NCBI GenBank assembly: GCA_963823525.1
Contig: CAWGLW010000004.1
Coordinates: 1-64,000, forward strand
Direction of reading: 5' to 3'
Origin: CAWGLW01 sp963823525
GTDB lineage: Bacteria > Pseudomonadota > Gammaproteobacteria > Steroidobacterales > Steroidobacteraceae
Length of the DNA stretch: 64,000 nucleotides
The first letter of the stretch is position 1; every line of letters begins with the position of its first letter. The notes beneath the pieces were generated by a model that was not told where the DNA came from, made no database searches, and was given only the letters and a program-made list of their open reading frames with translations. This document shows positions 47,909-55,828 of this stretch, one piece after another. A program made the translations under genes and the position numbers.

Positions 47909-48813
47909 GTACCGGCCACGAATCCGGGCTGGTGGTCGAGTCGTACGGGCGCCGTGTGGTTGTCGCGCGCGCCGACGGGCAGCGCGTGCAATGCAAGCTG
48001 AAGGGCCGGCGCCTTGAAGTCGTCGCTGGCGATGCCGTGGTCATCGGAGAGCTGGCCGGATCCGATGACTGGACCGTCATCGAGCGAATTGCCAGGCGAA
48101 ACGCGCTCTGTCGCAGCGACAGCCAGGGGCGCGAGGAAACCATCGCCGCGAACCTCGACCAGTTGGGCATCGTTGTCGCTCCGCAGCCACGCTGCGATCC
48201 CTTTATCGTCGATCGATACATTGCCGGGGCCTGCTACTCGGGCATCGACGTGGTCCTGCTGGTCAACAAGCAGGATCTGCCTGCCGATGCGGGCGACCTC
48301 GCCTTCCTGGACAGTTACCGCGGCCTCGATCTGCGCATTCAAAAAGTGTCCGCACGGACCGGTGCCGGACTGAATGAGCTGATCGCAACGCTTGCAGGCA
48401 AGCGCACGCTGCTGGCCGGGCAATCCGGCGTCGGGAAGTCCTCGCTGCTCAACACGCTGGCCGGCGATGAGCTGCGCGTAACCGGCGCGCTATCCGGCGC
48501 CTCGGGAGAGGGCCGGCATACGACCGTATCGTCGGCCATCCTGCAGATGCCCTGGGGCGAACTGGCCGACTCGCCGGGAGTCCGGGATTACGCGCCTCCG
48601 ATTGTGCCGCTCGCACAGGTCCAGTTCGGGTTCACCGAAATGGCGCGGCTCGCCGGCGGCTGTCGGTTCGATAACTGCCTGCACCTGCGCGAACCGAGTT
48701 GTGCGGTGATTTCGGCCGTCGCGCAAGGCTCGATCGACGAGCGGCGTTACGAGAGCTACAAGCGCCTGCTCAACCTGACCCGCCAGCTCGAGGAGCGGCG
48801 GGGCTGGCGGTAA
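47905..48813 (+). CDS. rsgA: Small ribosomal subunit biogenesis GTPase RsgA
   Basis: A circularly permuted GTPase that checks maturation of the 30S decoding centre. The 302-residue protein has an N-terminal OB domain (VVARADGQRVQCKLKGR), then G4 (NKQDLP) before G1 (LLAGQSGVGKSSLLN), G2/G3 (GRHTTVSSAI and DSPGVRDY), and a C-terminal zinc site with GGCRFDNCLHLREPSCAV. The permuted order is visible directly. The start is GTG 47905, overlapping the protease stop. rsgA near orn is common in gammaproteobacteria. Confidence 0.95.
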   Translation: MSTGHESGLVVESYGRRVVVARADGQRVQCKLKGRRLEVVAGDAVVIGELAGSDDWTVIERIARRNALCRSDSQGREETIAANLDQLGIVVAPQPRCDPFIVDRYIAGACYSGIDVVLLVNKQDLPADAGDLAFLDSYRGLDLRIQKVSARTGAGLNELIATLAGKRTLLAGQSGVGKSSLLNTLAGDELRVTGALSGASGEGRHTTVSSAILQMPWGELADSPGVRDYAPPIVPLAQVQFGFTEMARLAGGCRFDNCLHLREPSCAVISAVAQGSIDERRYESYKRLLNLTRQLEERRGWR

Positions 48814-49030
48814 TTACCGCGAAACTCCCCCCTGCGCGCGGCCCCGATCGGCAACGCTCGCTCGAAGGGCTTCAGCACGCCGGGGCCGCTGTCGGCTGAG
48901 TGTGACGACCGACGAGGCGCTACCTCGGGCGATATCGAGCCCGGCCAGCCTCCGGTGGGCCCGCAGCCGTTCGAGGCTGGTATGATGTTGCACTGCAACG
49001 GTTTTCAGAACACAAAGAGGAGACAGGCGC
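48814..49030 (+). promoter_or_regulatory. etfBA promoter region with a palindrome
   Basis: The region between rsgA and etfB holds a TATGAT -10-like box at 48981-48986. A perfect 13-base palindrome, GTTGCACTGCAAC (48987-48999), directly follows it. An AGAGGAGA ribosome site lies 8-15 bases before the GTG at 49031. The palindrome overlaps the likely transcription start, so a repressor binding there could block initiation. The regulator is not known to me; I see no good match to the FadR, PsrA or LiuR motifs. Confidence 0.5.
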
Positions 49031-49780
49031 GTGCGCAGAATAATGGTAGGCGTAAAACGCGTGGTTGATTACAACGTTCGAATTCGCGTCAAGCCCGATA
49101 ACACGGGCGTGGTCACCGATGGGGTCAAGATGAGCATCAACCCCTTCGACGAGATCGCGCTCGAAGAGGCGCTGCGCATCAAAGAGCGTGGATCGGCCGA
49201 CGAAGTGATCGCAGTCAGCATCGGTACAGCGGATTCGCAGCAGCAGTTACGCACCGCGCTGGCCATGGGCGCCGATCGCGCGATCCTGGTGCAGACCGAC
49301 GCCACGCCCGGTCCGTTGTCGGTGGCGAAGTTGTTCAGGAAACTCGTCGAGAAAGAGGACCCCTTCCTGGTTCTGCTCGGCAAGCAGGCGATCGACAATG
49401 ACAATGGCCAGACGGCTCAAATGCTGGCGGCCTTGTGGGACAGACCGCAAGCGGCTTCCTGCTCGAAGGTCACGCTCGATGATGCCAAGGCGACCGTTGA
49501 ACGCGAGGTGGATGCGGGCATCGAAACGCTGGAGATCGACCTTCCGGCCGTACTCAGCGTAGACCTGCGACTCAACGAGCCGCGTTACGTCAAGTTGCCC
49601 GATATCATGAAGGCGAAGAAAAAGCCGCTCGATACGGTCTCGCCCGACGACCTCGGTGTCACACTCACGGACGCGGGCAAGGTCATCTCGGTTGAGCCGC
49701 CCGCGGAGCGCGCCAAGGGCATCCTTGTCAAGGACGTCGCCGAACTCGTCGGCGCACTCAAGCAGAAGGGGCTGATCTGA
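49031..49780 (+). CDS. etfB: Electron transfer flavoprotein subunit beta
   Basis: AMP-binding beta subunit of ETF, which takes electrons from acyl-CoA dehydrogenases and passes them to ETF-ubiquinone oxidoreductase. The 249-residue protein has VGVKRVVDYNVRIRVKPDNT, MSINPFDEIALEEALRIKER, LLGKQAIDNDNGQTAQMLAA and the recognition-loop region SVDLRLNEPRYVKLPDIMKA with KKKPLD. The start is GTG at 49031. The stop abuts etfA (etfB ends 49780, etfA begins 49780). Confidence 0.96.
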   Translation: MRRIMVGVKRVVDYNVRIRVKPDNTGVVTDGVKMSINPFDEIALEEALRIKERGSADEVIAVSIGTADSQQQLRTALAMGADRAILVQTDATPGPLSVAKLFRKLVEKEDPFLVLLGKQAIDNDNGQTAQMLAALWDRPQAASCSKVTLDDAKATVEREVDAGIETLEIDLPAVLSVDLRLNEPRYVKLPDIMKAKKKPLDTVSPDDLGVTLTDAGKVISVEPPAERAKGILVKDVAELVGALKQKGLI

Positions 49781-50721
49781 TGAGCAAGATCCTGATCGTT
49801 GCAGAACACGAAAACGGCAAACTCAATGCCAGCACGGCCAAGTGCCTGAGCGCTGCCGCCGGTGTTCCCGGTGCGAGCATCGACATCCTGGTGCTCGCCG
49901 ACAATGGCGCCGCCGTGGCCGCCGAAGCCGCCGGCCTGGCCGGCGCCAGCAAAGTCCTGCTCGCGGACAATCCGGCAAACAAAGAGCCCCTGGCCGCCGC
50001 GCTGGCACCGCAGATCGCAGAGCTGGCGAAGGATTACACGCATATCTTTGGCCCGTCGACGACGTTCGGAAAGGATGTCATGCCGCGCGTTGCCGCCCTT
50101 CTCGATGTGGACCAGGTCACCGATATCATGGCCATCGAAGGTGCGCATCGCTTCAAGCGCCCGATCTACGCCGGCAATGCGGTGTTGACGCTGGAGGTAC
50201 CGGCCGATTCCAAAGTCGTGGCGACGATTCGCGTAGCCTCGTTTGAAGCCGCAGGAAGTGGCGGCAGCGCGGCGGTCGAGAGCGTGTCGACCAGCGCCAC
50301 ACCCGCTACCCACACGCGCTTCGTTTCACGCAGCAGCGCCTCGACGGGTCGGCCTGACCTGCAGTCGGCGGCTCGGGTCGTCGCGGGCGGTCGCGCACTG
50401 GGCAGCGCTGAGAACTTCGAACTGATCTACAAGCTGGCCGACAAGCTCGGTGCGGGCGTCGGTGCATCGCGCGCGGCCGTCGATGCCGGGTACGTACCAA
50501 ATGACATGCAGGTGGGGCAGACCGGCAAGATCATTGCGCCGGAGCTGTACATCGCAATTGGCATTTCAGGTGCGATTCAGCACATGACCGGCATCAAGGA
50601 CGCACGCACGATCGTGGCGATCAACAAGGACGGGGAAGCGCCGATTTTCGAAGCCGCGGATATCGGACTGGTCGGCGACCTGTTCAAGATCGTCCCGGAG
50701 CTCGAAGCCGCACTTGGCTAA
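49780..50721 (+). CDS. etfA: Electron transfer flavoprotein subunit alpha
   Basis: FAD-binding subunit of ETF. The 313-residue protein has an N-terminal domain (LIVAEHENGKLNASTAKCLS) and a C-terminal FAD domain: SAARVVAGGRALGSAENFEL, DKLGAGVGASRAAVDAGYVP, QVGQTGKIIAPELYIAIGIS, GAIQHMTGIKDARTIVAINK and EAPIFEAADIGLVGDLFKIV. It overlaps etfB by one base and works with it as a heterodimer in beta-oxidation and amino-acid catabolism. Confidence 0.97.
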   Translation: MSKILIVAEHENGKLNASTAKCLSAAAGVPGASIDILVLADNGAAVAAEAAGLAGASKVLLADNPANKEPLAAALAPQIAELAKDYTHIFGPSTTFGKDVMPRVAALLDVDQVTDIMAIEGAHRFKRPIYAGNAVLTLEVPADSKVVATIRVASFEAAGSGGSAAVESVSTSATPATHTRFVSRSSASTGRPDLQSAARVVAGGRALGSAENFELIYKLADKLGAGVGASRAAVDAGYVPNDMQVGQTGKIIAPELYIAIGISGAIQHMTGIKDARTIVAINKDGEAPIFEAADIGLVGDLFKIVPELEAALG

Positions 50722-50725
50722 TGCC

Positions 50726-50759
50726 CCCGGCGGGTGCCGGTTAACCAACGCCCGCCGGG
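50726..50759. terminator. GC-rich hairpin between etfA and the MAPEG gene
   Basis: Perfect 9-bp arms CCCGGCGGG and CCCGCCGGG are separated by 16 bases, just after the etfA stop and before the convergent MAPEG gene. No T-run follows on either strand, so it may be a Rho-assisted or RNA-protecting hairpin serving both genes. Confidence 0.5.
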
Positions 50760-50777
50760 AGTTTCAATCGCCCGAGC

Positions 50778-51167
50778 TCAAGCCAGGAAACTGCGCACCA
50801 GCAGGTAAAGCGACAGGCACAGGATCATCAGCCAGGTCAGCACCGTGCCCCAGTAACGGCCGAAGGATGCCCCGGCACTGCGCGTCAGGCCCATGGCGTG
50901 CAGCACCCGCCCGATGACAAACACCGTCCCTGCCCCGTGCAGCAGCCATGCCGGGGACGATCCGAGCTCGGCCAGCAGCAACAGGATCAGGAAGATCGGC
51001 GCGTATTCCACGAGGTTCGCATGGACTCGTATCGGCTGGACGAGTTCGCCCGCCGGGCCTTCGCCGAGGGTGACCGAATGCTTGTCGCGCGCCCGTACCA
51101 CGAGATAGGCCAGCGTGAGGTACAGCAGGCCGAGCAGGGCTGCGTAGATCGTCGTTACGGGCGCCAT
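50778..51167 (-). CDS. MAPEG family membrane protein
   Basis: A 129-residue, four-helix membrane protein of the MAPEG superfamily (membrane-associated proteins in eicosanoid and glutathione metabolism). Hydrophobic segments lie at about 5-25, 55-70, 75-95 and 108-127. The HANLVEYAPIFLILLLLAEL motif after helix 1 and HAMGLTRSAGASFGRYWGTV are typical of the bacterial group. Bacterial members may act as glutathione transferases or peroxidases; the actual activity is unknown. It follows the peroxiredoxin gene on the same strand. Confidence 0.88.
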   Translation of the reverse strand: MAPVTTIYAALLGLLYLTLAYLVVRARDKHSVTLGEGPAGELVQPIRVHANLVEYAPIFLILLLLAELGSSPAWLLHGAGTVFVIGRVLHAMGLTRSAGASFGRYWGTVLTWLMILCLSLYLLVRSFLA

Positions 51168-51206
51168 GAGGCCTGATCTCCGGAAGCAGTCGAGGCGATG
51201 GCCGGG

Positions 51207-51689
51207 CTAGATCTGCTGCAGCAGGTGCTCGGCACTGGAGACCTTGAATTCGCCGGGCGCTTCAACGTACAAGCCCTTCACCACGCCGTCATCGGCGTAG
51301 ATTGCGAAGCGCTGGCCGCGCGTACCCATGCCGAACCCGCTGCCGTCAAAGTCAAGCCCCAGCGCTTTGGCGTACTCCGCGTTTCCATCGGCGAGCATCA
51401 GGACCTTTTCGCCGACACCTGAGGCCTTACCCCAGGCATTCATGACAAAAACATCATTGACGGCCATGCAGGCAATCGTGTCGATGCCTTTTGCCTTGAA
51501 AGCCCCGGCATGTTCAATGAAGCCGGGCAGGTGCTTGGCATCGCAGGTCGGCGTAAACGCACCGGGAACTGAAAAGAGCACGACCTTCTTGCCGGCAAAC
51601 AGCTTGTCGGTGGTCATTTTCTGTGGCCCGTCGGGGCCCATGTGCATCAGGGCGCCCTTGGGCAATTGATCGCCTAGCTTGATTGTCAT
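51207..51689 (-). CDS. Peroxiredoxin, Prx5-type
   Basis: A 160-residue thiol peroxidase. The peroxidatic cysteine lies in the Prx5 signature VPGAFTPTCDAKHLPGFIE. The arginine-containing partner site is in MGTRGQRFAIYADDGVVKGL, and the end (EAPGEFKVSSAEHLLQQI) fits the PRX5/AhpE-like alkyl hydroperoxide reductase group that uses glutathione or glutaredoxin. It detoxifies organic peroxides in the cytoplasm. It lies 126 bases after the DAHP synthase gene on the same strand. Confidence 0.93.
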   Translation of the reverse strand: MTIKLGDQLPKGALMHMGPDGPQKMTTDKLFAGKKVVLFSVPGAFTPTCDAKHLPGFIEHAGAFKAKGIDTIACMAVNDVFVMNAWGKASGVGEKVLMLADGNAEYAKALGLDFDGSGFGMGTRGQRFAIYADDGVVKGLYVEAPGEFKVSSAEHLLQQI

Positions 51690-51815
51690 CTTGCGTTCTC
51701 CCGCAGTGAATCGGCCAGTAAGGCAGGAATGGTATCAGGGCTGTTCGCGGCAGCGGTAACGCCGGATTCAATACCGGTGCAGCGCCCTCCCGCCGCCGCG
51801 CGACAGCCACTGTGA

Positions 51816-52946
51816 TCAGGCCGCCGCGCTGTCCCGAGTAAACCGCGGCGCGCTGCGCAGACGGGTATCAAGCGACAGCAGAAGCCGCTCAGTCGTGGCC
51901 CAGTCGATGCAGGCATCGGTCACCGATACCCCGTACTTCAACTCGCTGAGGTCCGCCGGGATATCCTGCCGCCCGGCAGCGAGGTTGCTCTCCAGCATCA
52001 GGCCAACTATCGAACGATTGCCCTCGAGGATCTGGTTGCCCAGATTCTCGGCGACCAGTGGTTGCAGCGCCGGATTCTTGCTGGAATTGCCATGACTGCA
52101 GTCCACGACCACGCTTTTCGGCAGTCCCGCTTTCTCGAGCTCCTGCTCGCACAGAGCGATATTCACCGAGTCGTAGTTGGTGTGACCGCCCCCACCGCGC
52201 AGAACCAGGTGTCCATGCCGGTTACCCCGGGTGCGGAAAACGGCCGACTGGCCCTGCTGGGTGATGCCGAGAAAATGATGCGGCTGACTGGCCGACTGAA
52301 GGGCATTGATCGCGACCGTCAGCGAGCCGTCGGTGCCATTCTTGAACCCCACTGGCATCGAAAGGCCGCTGGCCATTTCCCGGTGGGTCTGGGATTCCGT
52401 CGTGCGCGCGCCGATCGCAGTCCATGTCACGAGCTCGGAAAGGTACTGCGGCATGATCGGGTCGAGTGCTTCGGTCGCCGCCGGCAGGCCAATATCGGCC
52501 AGGTGCAGGAGCAGTTCCCGCGCCCGGCGAATGCCCTTCTCTATCCGGAACGAATCATCCATGTCCGGATCGTTGATCAGCCCTTTCCAGCCGACCGTCG
52601 TTCGGGGTTTTTCGAAATACACCCGCATCACGAGCATCAGCGTCTTGTTGACGCGTTCGGCCAGCTCGCGCAGCCTCGCCGCGTATTCCCGGCCCGCCCT
52701 CGGGTCGTGAATGGAACACGGGCCGACGACCACGAAAAGCCGCGGGTCCTTGTGCTCCAGGATACCTTCCACCGCGAGGCGACTGCGATAGATGAACTCC
52801 TCCGCCGGGGCGGAAAGGCTCAGATCCTGCTTGATCTGCTCCGGCGTCGGCAGCAGTTCGCGCGAGACGACATTGACGTTTTGCAGGCGTTCTTTCATCG
52901 GAACGGGAGTATGCCGTAACTGGCCCTCTTGCGCCGCATCGCTCAC
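51816..52946 (-). CDS. 3-deoxy-7-phosphoheptulonate synthase (DAHP synthase, AroF/G/H type)
   Basis: The first step of aromatic synthesis, condensing phosphoenolpyruvate with erythrose-4-phosphate. The 376-residue type I-alpha enzyme shows FVVVGPCSIHDPRAGREYAA, RVYFEKPRTTVGWKGLINDP, GARTTESQTHREMASGLSMP, the catalytic/metal region VVVDCSHGNSSKNPALQPLV and LMLESNLAAGRQDI. Which amino acid inhibits it cannot be read with confidence, so I leave out a gene symbol. The GTG start at 52946 overlaps the stop of tryptophan 2,3-dioxygenase (GTGA). Confidence 0.92.
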   Translation of the reverse strand: MSDAAQEGQLRHTPVPMKERLQNVNVVSRELLPTPEQIKQDLSLSAPAEEFIYRSRLAVEGILEHKDPRLFVVVGPCSIHDPRAGREYAARLRELAERVNKTLMLVMRVYFEKPRTTVGWKGLINDPDMDDSFRIEKGIRRARELLLHLADIGLPAATEALDPIMPQYLSELVTWTAIGARTTESQTHREMASGLSMPVGFKNGTDGSLTVAINALQSASQPHHFLGITQQGQSAVFRTRGNRHGHLVLRGGGGHTNYDSVNIALCEQELEKAGLPKSVVVDCSHGNSSKNPALQPLVAENLGNQILEGNRSIVGLMLESNLAAGRQDIPADLSELKYGVSVTDACIDWATTERLLLSLDTRLRSAPRFTRDSAAA

Positions 52947-53809
52947 ATCGAGGTGCGTACCGACCAGAGCTCGGGAAAGAAGCGCAGCTCCAGGGCCCTG
53001 GCAAGATAGGCTGCACCGCTGGAGCCGCCGGTCCCGCGCTTGAAACCGATGATCCGCTCGACCGTCTTCAAATGGCTGAAGCGCCAGAGCTGAAACTGGT
53101 GATCGAGATCGACCAGCTTTTCGGCCAGTTCGTACAGGTCCCAGTGCCGCGTTGAATTGCGATACACGGCCAGCCAGGCCGCGGTCACCGCCTCGCTGGG
53201 CACGTAGGGCCGTGACCAGTCGCGCTCGATGTACTCATCCGGAATATCGTAGCCGCGGCGGCTGAGCAGCCGCAGGCACTCGTCATAAAGACTCGGGCTG
53301 TTCAGCAATTGCTCGAGCCGGGCGAAGGCTGCCGGGTCGCGCTTGTGGACCTTGATCATGGCCGGGTTCTTGTTGCCGATCATGTACTCCAGCGACCGGT
53401 ATTGAAAAGACTGGAACCCCGAAGCCTTGCCAAGATCGTCGCGAAAAGCGCTGTAGTCCGAAGGCGTCATCGTGGAGAGCACACTCCAGGATTGCGACAA
53501 CTGCGCCTGCACTCGCGAAATGCGCGCCAGCATCTTGAATGCAGGGCCGAGCACATCGCGCCTGATGTGATCCATCGCTGCCGTCAGTTCATGGATGCAC
53601 AGTTTCATCCAGAGCTCGGACGCCTGGTGAATGATGAGGAACAGCATTTCCTCGTGGTTGTCCGAGAGTGGCTGCTGGGCCTCGAGGATCAAATCAAGCC
53701 TCAGGTACTGCCCGTAACTCAGCGACTCGCCGAGATCCCAGTGAATCTTCTCGCGCGCCACGTCGACATGAGGCCCGGAGCTTTTCTTCGGGTCGTCAGC
53801 CGTGCTCAT
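52943..53809 (-). CDS. kynA: Tryptophan 2,3-dioxygenase
   Basis: Heme enzyme that opens the indole ring of tryptophan to N-formylkynurenine. The 288-residue protein has the family features LSYGQYLRLDLILEAQQPLS, DNHEEMLFLIIHQASELWMK, LKMALRI-like helix substituted by LGPAFKMLARISRVQAQLSQ, DYSAFRDDLGKASGFQSFQY, DHQFQLWRFSHLKTVERIIG and FKRGTGGSSGAAYLARAL. HQASELW includes the substrate-contacting histidine. It is upstream of and translationally coupled to DAHP synthase. Kynurenine formamidase and kynureninase are not in this window. Confidence 0.94.
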   Translation of the reverse strand: MSTADDPKKSSGPHVDVAREKIHWDLGESLSYGQYLRLDLILEAQQPLSDNHEEMLFLIIHQASELWMKLCIHELTAAMDHIRRDVLGPAFKMLARISRVQAQLSQSWSVLSTMTPSDYSAFRDDLGKASGFQSFQYRSLEYMIGNKNPAMIKVHKRDPAAFARLEQLLNSPSLYDECLRLLSRRGYDIPDEYIERDWSRPYVPSEAVTAAWLAVYRNSTRHWDLYELAEKLVDLDHQFQLWRFSHLKTVERIIGFKRGTGGSSGAAYLARALELRFFPELWSVRTSM

Positions 53810-53846
53810 TGTTTACTCCGGATCCGGTCGTTACCGGGCGACTGGC

Positions 53847-54608
53847 TCATGGAAATACCCAGGCCGGAACGTTACGCCAGCCTCTGAGCAGTTCGGCATC
53901 GAGCGCCCGCCACTCCGGTTCAATGGACTCAACCAGGCGCCAGAACCGTGCCGAGTGGTTGAGGTGCCTGCGGTGACAAAGTTCGTGGATCATCAGGTAA
54001 CGGACGACCGCCGGGCGCTGAAACACGAGGCTGACATTCAGGCTGATCGTCCCCGTCGAGGAGCAACTGCCCCAGCGGGTGCGCTGACGGCGCAACTGCA
54101 CGCGCTCATAACCGATACCGAGCGAGCGGGACAGCGATTCGAGTTCGCTGACCAGGTGCCCGGAGGCTACACGCGACAGCCACGGCAGCAGTGCCTTGCT
54201 GGCCTCGGCACTGGATGAATTCAACGCGCGGACCTGCAGATGATCGTCGGTGACTTCGCGAGCGCCCCGGCGGCGACCCTCAACGTAGCTGACGCGCCAG
54301 CGTCGATCGAGCAACGCCAGGGCGACCTCCTCGGGCCTCTCAGTCGTCCTCGGCGGGGCGTGAAGTTCGAACTCTCGCGCGCACTTTTCCGCCCATTCGC
54401 GATGCGTCGAGACAAACCGCTCGATCGCCGGTATGCCGACACCCGGTGGCACGATCACCTCGACCCGTCCGCCCGGTACGACCCGCATGGACAGCCGCCG
54501 CGCCCGACGGCTGATCCGCACATGCCAGCCCGGTGTACTGTCGCTCGTCGACCACAGCGGCATCTGCAGTGGATCCGCCTCTACGGCATTGCGTCGTCGC
54601 AGTCTCAA
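53847..54608 (-). CDS. YgjP-type (SprT-like, DUF45) metal-dependent hydrolase
   Basis: A 253-residue protein of the YgjP/M48 metallopeptidase family. The zinc motif is LMIHELCHRRHLNHSARFW. It is preceded by the family pattern RRQRTRWGSCSSTGTISLNV and SLVFQRPAVVRYL. The N-terminal half (RISRRARRLSMRVVPGGRVE, VIVPPGVGIPAIERFVSTHR) is the usual beta domain. Physiological substrates of this family are unknown. It lies 23 bases after the second permease gene of the ABC cluster and 37 bases before tryptophan dioxygenase. Confidence 0.88.
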   Translation of the reverse strand: MRLRRRNAVEADPLQMPLWSTSDSTPGWHVRISRRARRLSMRVVPGGRVEVIVPPGVGIPAIERFVSTHREWAEKCAREFELHAPPRTTERPEEVALALLDRRWRVSYVEGRRRGAREVTDDHLQVRALNSSSAEASKALLPWLSRVASGHLVSELESLSRSLGIGYERVQLRRQRTRWGSCSSTGTISLNVSLVFQRPAVVRYLMIHELCHRRHLNHSARFWRLVESIEPEWRALDAELLRGWRNVPAWVFP

Positions 54609-54631
54609 GATCGTCGGCTCCCCGTTTTTTT

Positions 54632-55828
54632 CTAGAGTTCTCGCAGGCCGGATGTGATGGGCTGACGCACCGCACGAAGGCCCGGCAGCAATCCGCCCGC
54701 CAGGCCAAGTATGAGCGAATACATCAACCCCGTCAGCAGCAGCCCCGGCGTGACCCTGAATGCAAAGGTAATCTGGCTGAAGCTCGCCCAGTTCAGCGTC
54801 GAGGCCTGATAGCCATTGAGCGCGAAGTACACCAGTACACCACCGAGTATTCCGCCGAGCAGGCCCAGCATCAGCGCCTCGAGCAGTACCGAAACCAGCA
54901 CCGGCGCCGCGCCAAATCCAAGTGCGCGCAGCGTCGCGATTTCCCGCGAGCGCGAAGATACGGTCGAGTACATCGTATTGAGAGCCGCAAAGACCGCACC
55001 CACACCCATCAGGGCCGCGATCAGGGTGCCGACATACTTGACCATGCCGATCAGGATTCGAGACTGGTCGGCGTAAAACTGCCGCTCGCTGCGCACCGTC
55101 GCATCGACCCGGGGATCGGCATCGAGCGCCTGCGCAATCCCGGTCAGTGCACCGGGCGAGGTCATCTGCGCACGCACAATCTGGACGGAGTTGCCACGCC
55201 GGTAGGTCGCCTGCAACACGGGCAGATCCGTCCAGACTTCACTTTCCGATACGCTGCCGCCCGCCGCAAAAACGCCGACAACGCGCCAGTTCTGCGAGCC
55301 CCAGGTCACCTCGCGGCCCAGATCCACGTTGCCAAACTGTGCGAAGGCGCCGCGACCGACGATCACTTCGCCCTTGCCACGCTCGAACATGCGCCCGGCG
55401 ACGATCGAGAAGCCTTCCCGCACTTTCGCCGCGCGTTCGGTGACGCCGCGAAACGGCACGTTCGCCGACGTGCCGGTACTGCGCATCGGCAGGTCGACGA
55501 TCGTATAGAACTCCGGGGACGCGATCGGGCCGCTTTCATCGCGGGCGATGCCCGGCGCTGACGCGATGATGTTGAACTGTTCCCAGGAAAATGAACTCGA
55601 GAGTTCATCACTGGAGCCGCCACGTAGAATCATCGCCACATCGTCCCGGCCCGACAGTTCCATCGCGGCCTTGAACCCCTCCCCCATCGACAACAAGGAG
55701 ACCAGAACCGCGACGACGCCGCCGATGCCGATCACTGCCACCAGCGACGTGCCGAGCCGGGCTGGCAGGTTACGCAGGTTCATCGCCGTCACTTTCACTA
55801 TCTGTGTGATCCAGGGACCCATAGACAT
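54632..55828 (-). CDS. ABC transporter permease, MacB/FtsX type (second)
   Basis: A 398-residue inner-membrane permease with a single N-terminal helix (about 20-42, TSLVAVIGIGGVVAVLVSLL), a large periplasmic MacB_PCD domain (ELSGRDDVAMILRGGSSDEL, FERGKGEVIVGRGAFAQFGN), and three C-terminal helices of the FtsX fold (VGTLIAALMGVGAVFAALNT; REIATLRALGFGAAPVLVSV). I start it at the ATG at 55828, which overlaps the stop of the first permease as TGATG. It is the last gene of a four-gene exporter of the MacAB or Lol-like class. The substrate is unknown. Confidence 0.92.
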   Translation of the reverse strand: MSMGPWITQIVKVTAMNLRNLPARLGTSLVAVIGIGGVVAVLVSLLSMGEGFKAAMELSGRDDVAMILRGGSSDELSSSFSWEQFNIIASAPGIARDESGPIASPEFYTIVDLPMRSTGTSANVPFRGVTERAAKVREGFSIVAGRMFERGKGEVIVGRGAFAQFGNVDLGREVTWGSQNWRVVGVFAAGGSVSESEVWTDLPVLQATYRRGNSVQIVRAQMTSPGALTGIAQALDADPRVDATVRSERQFYADQSRILIGMVKYVGTLIAALMGVGAVFAALNTMYSTVSSRSREIATLRALGFGAAPVLVSVLLEALMLGLLGGILGGVLVYFALNGYQASTLNWASFSQITFAFRVTPGLLLTGLMYSLILGLAGGLLPGLRAVRQPITSGLREL

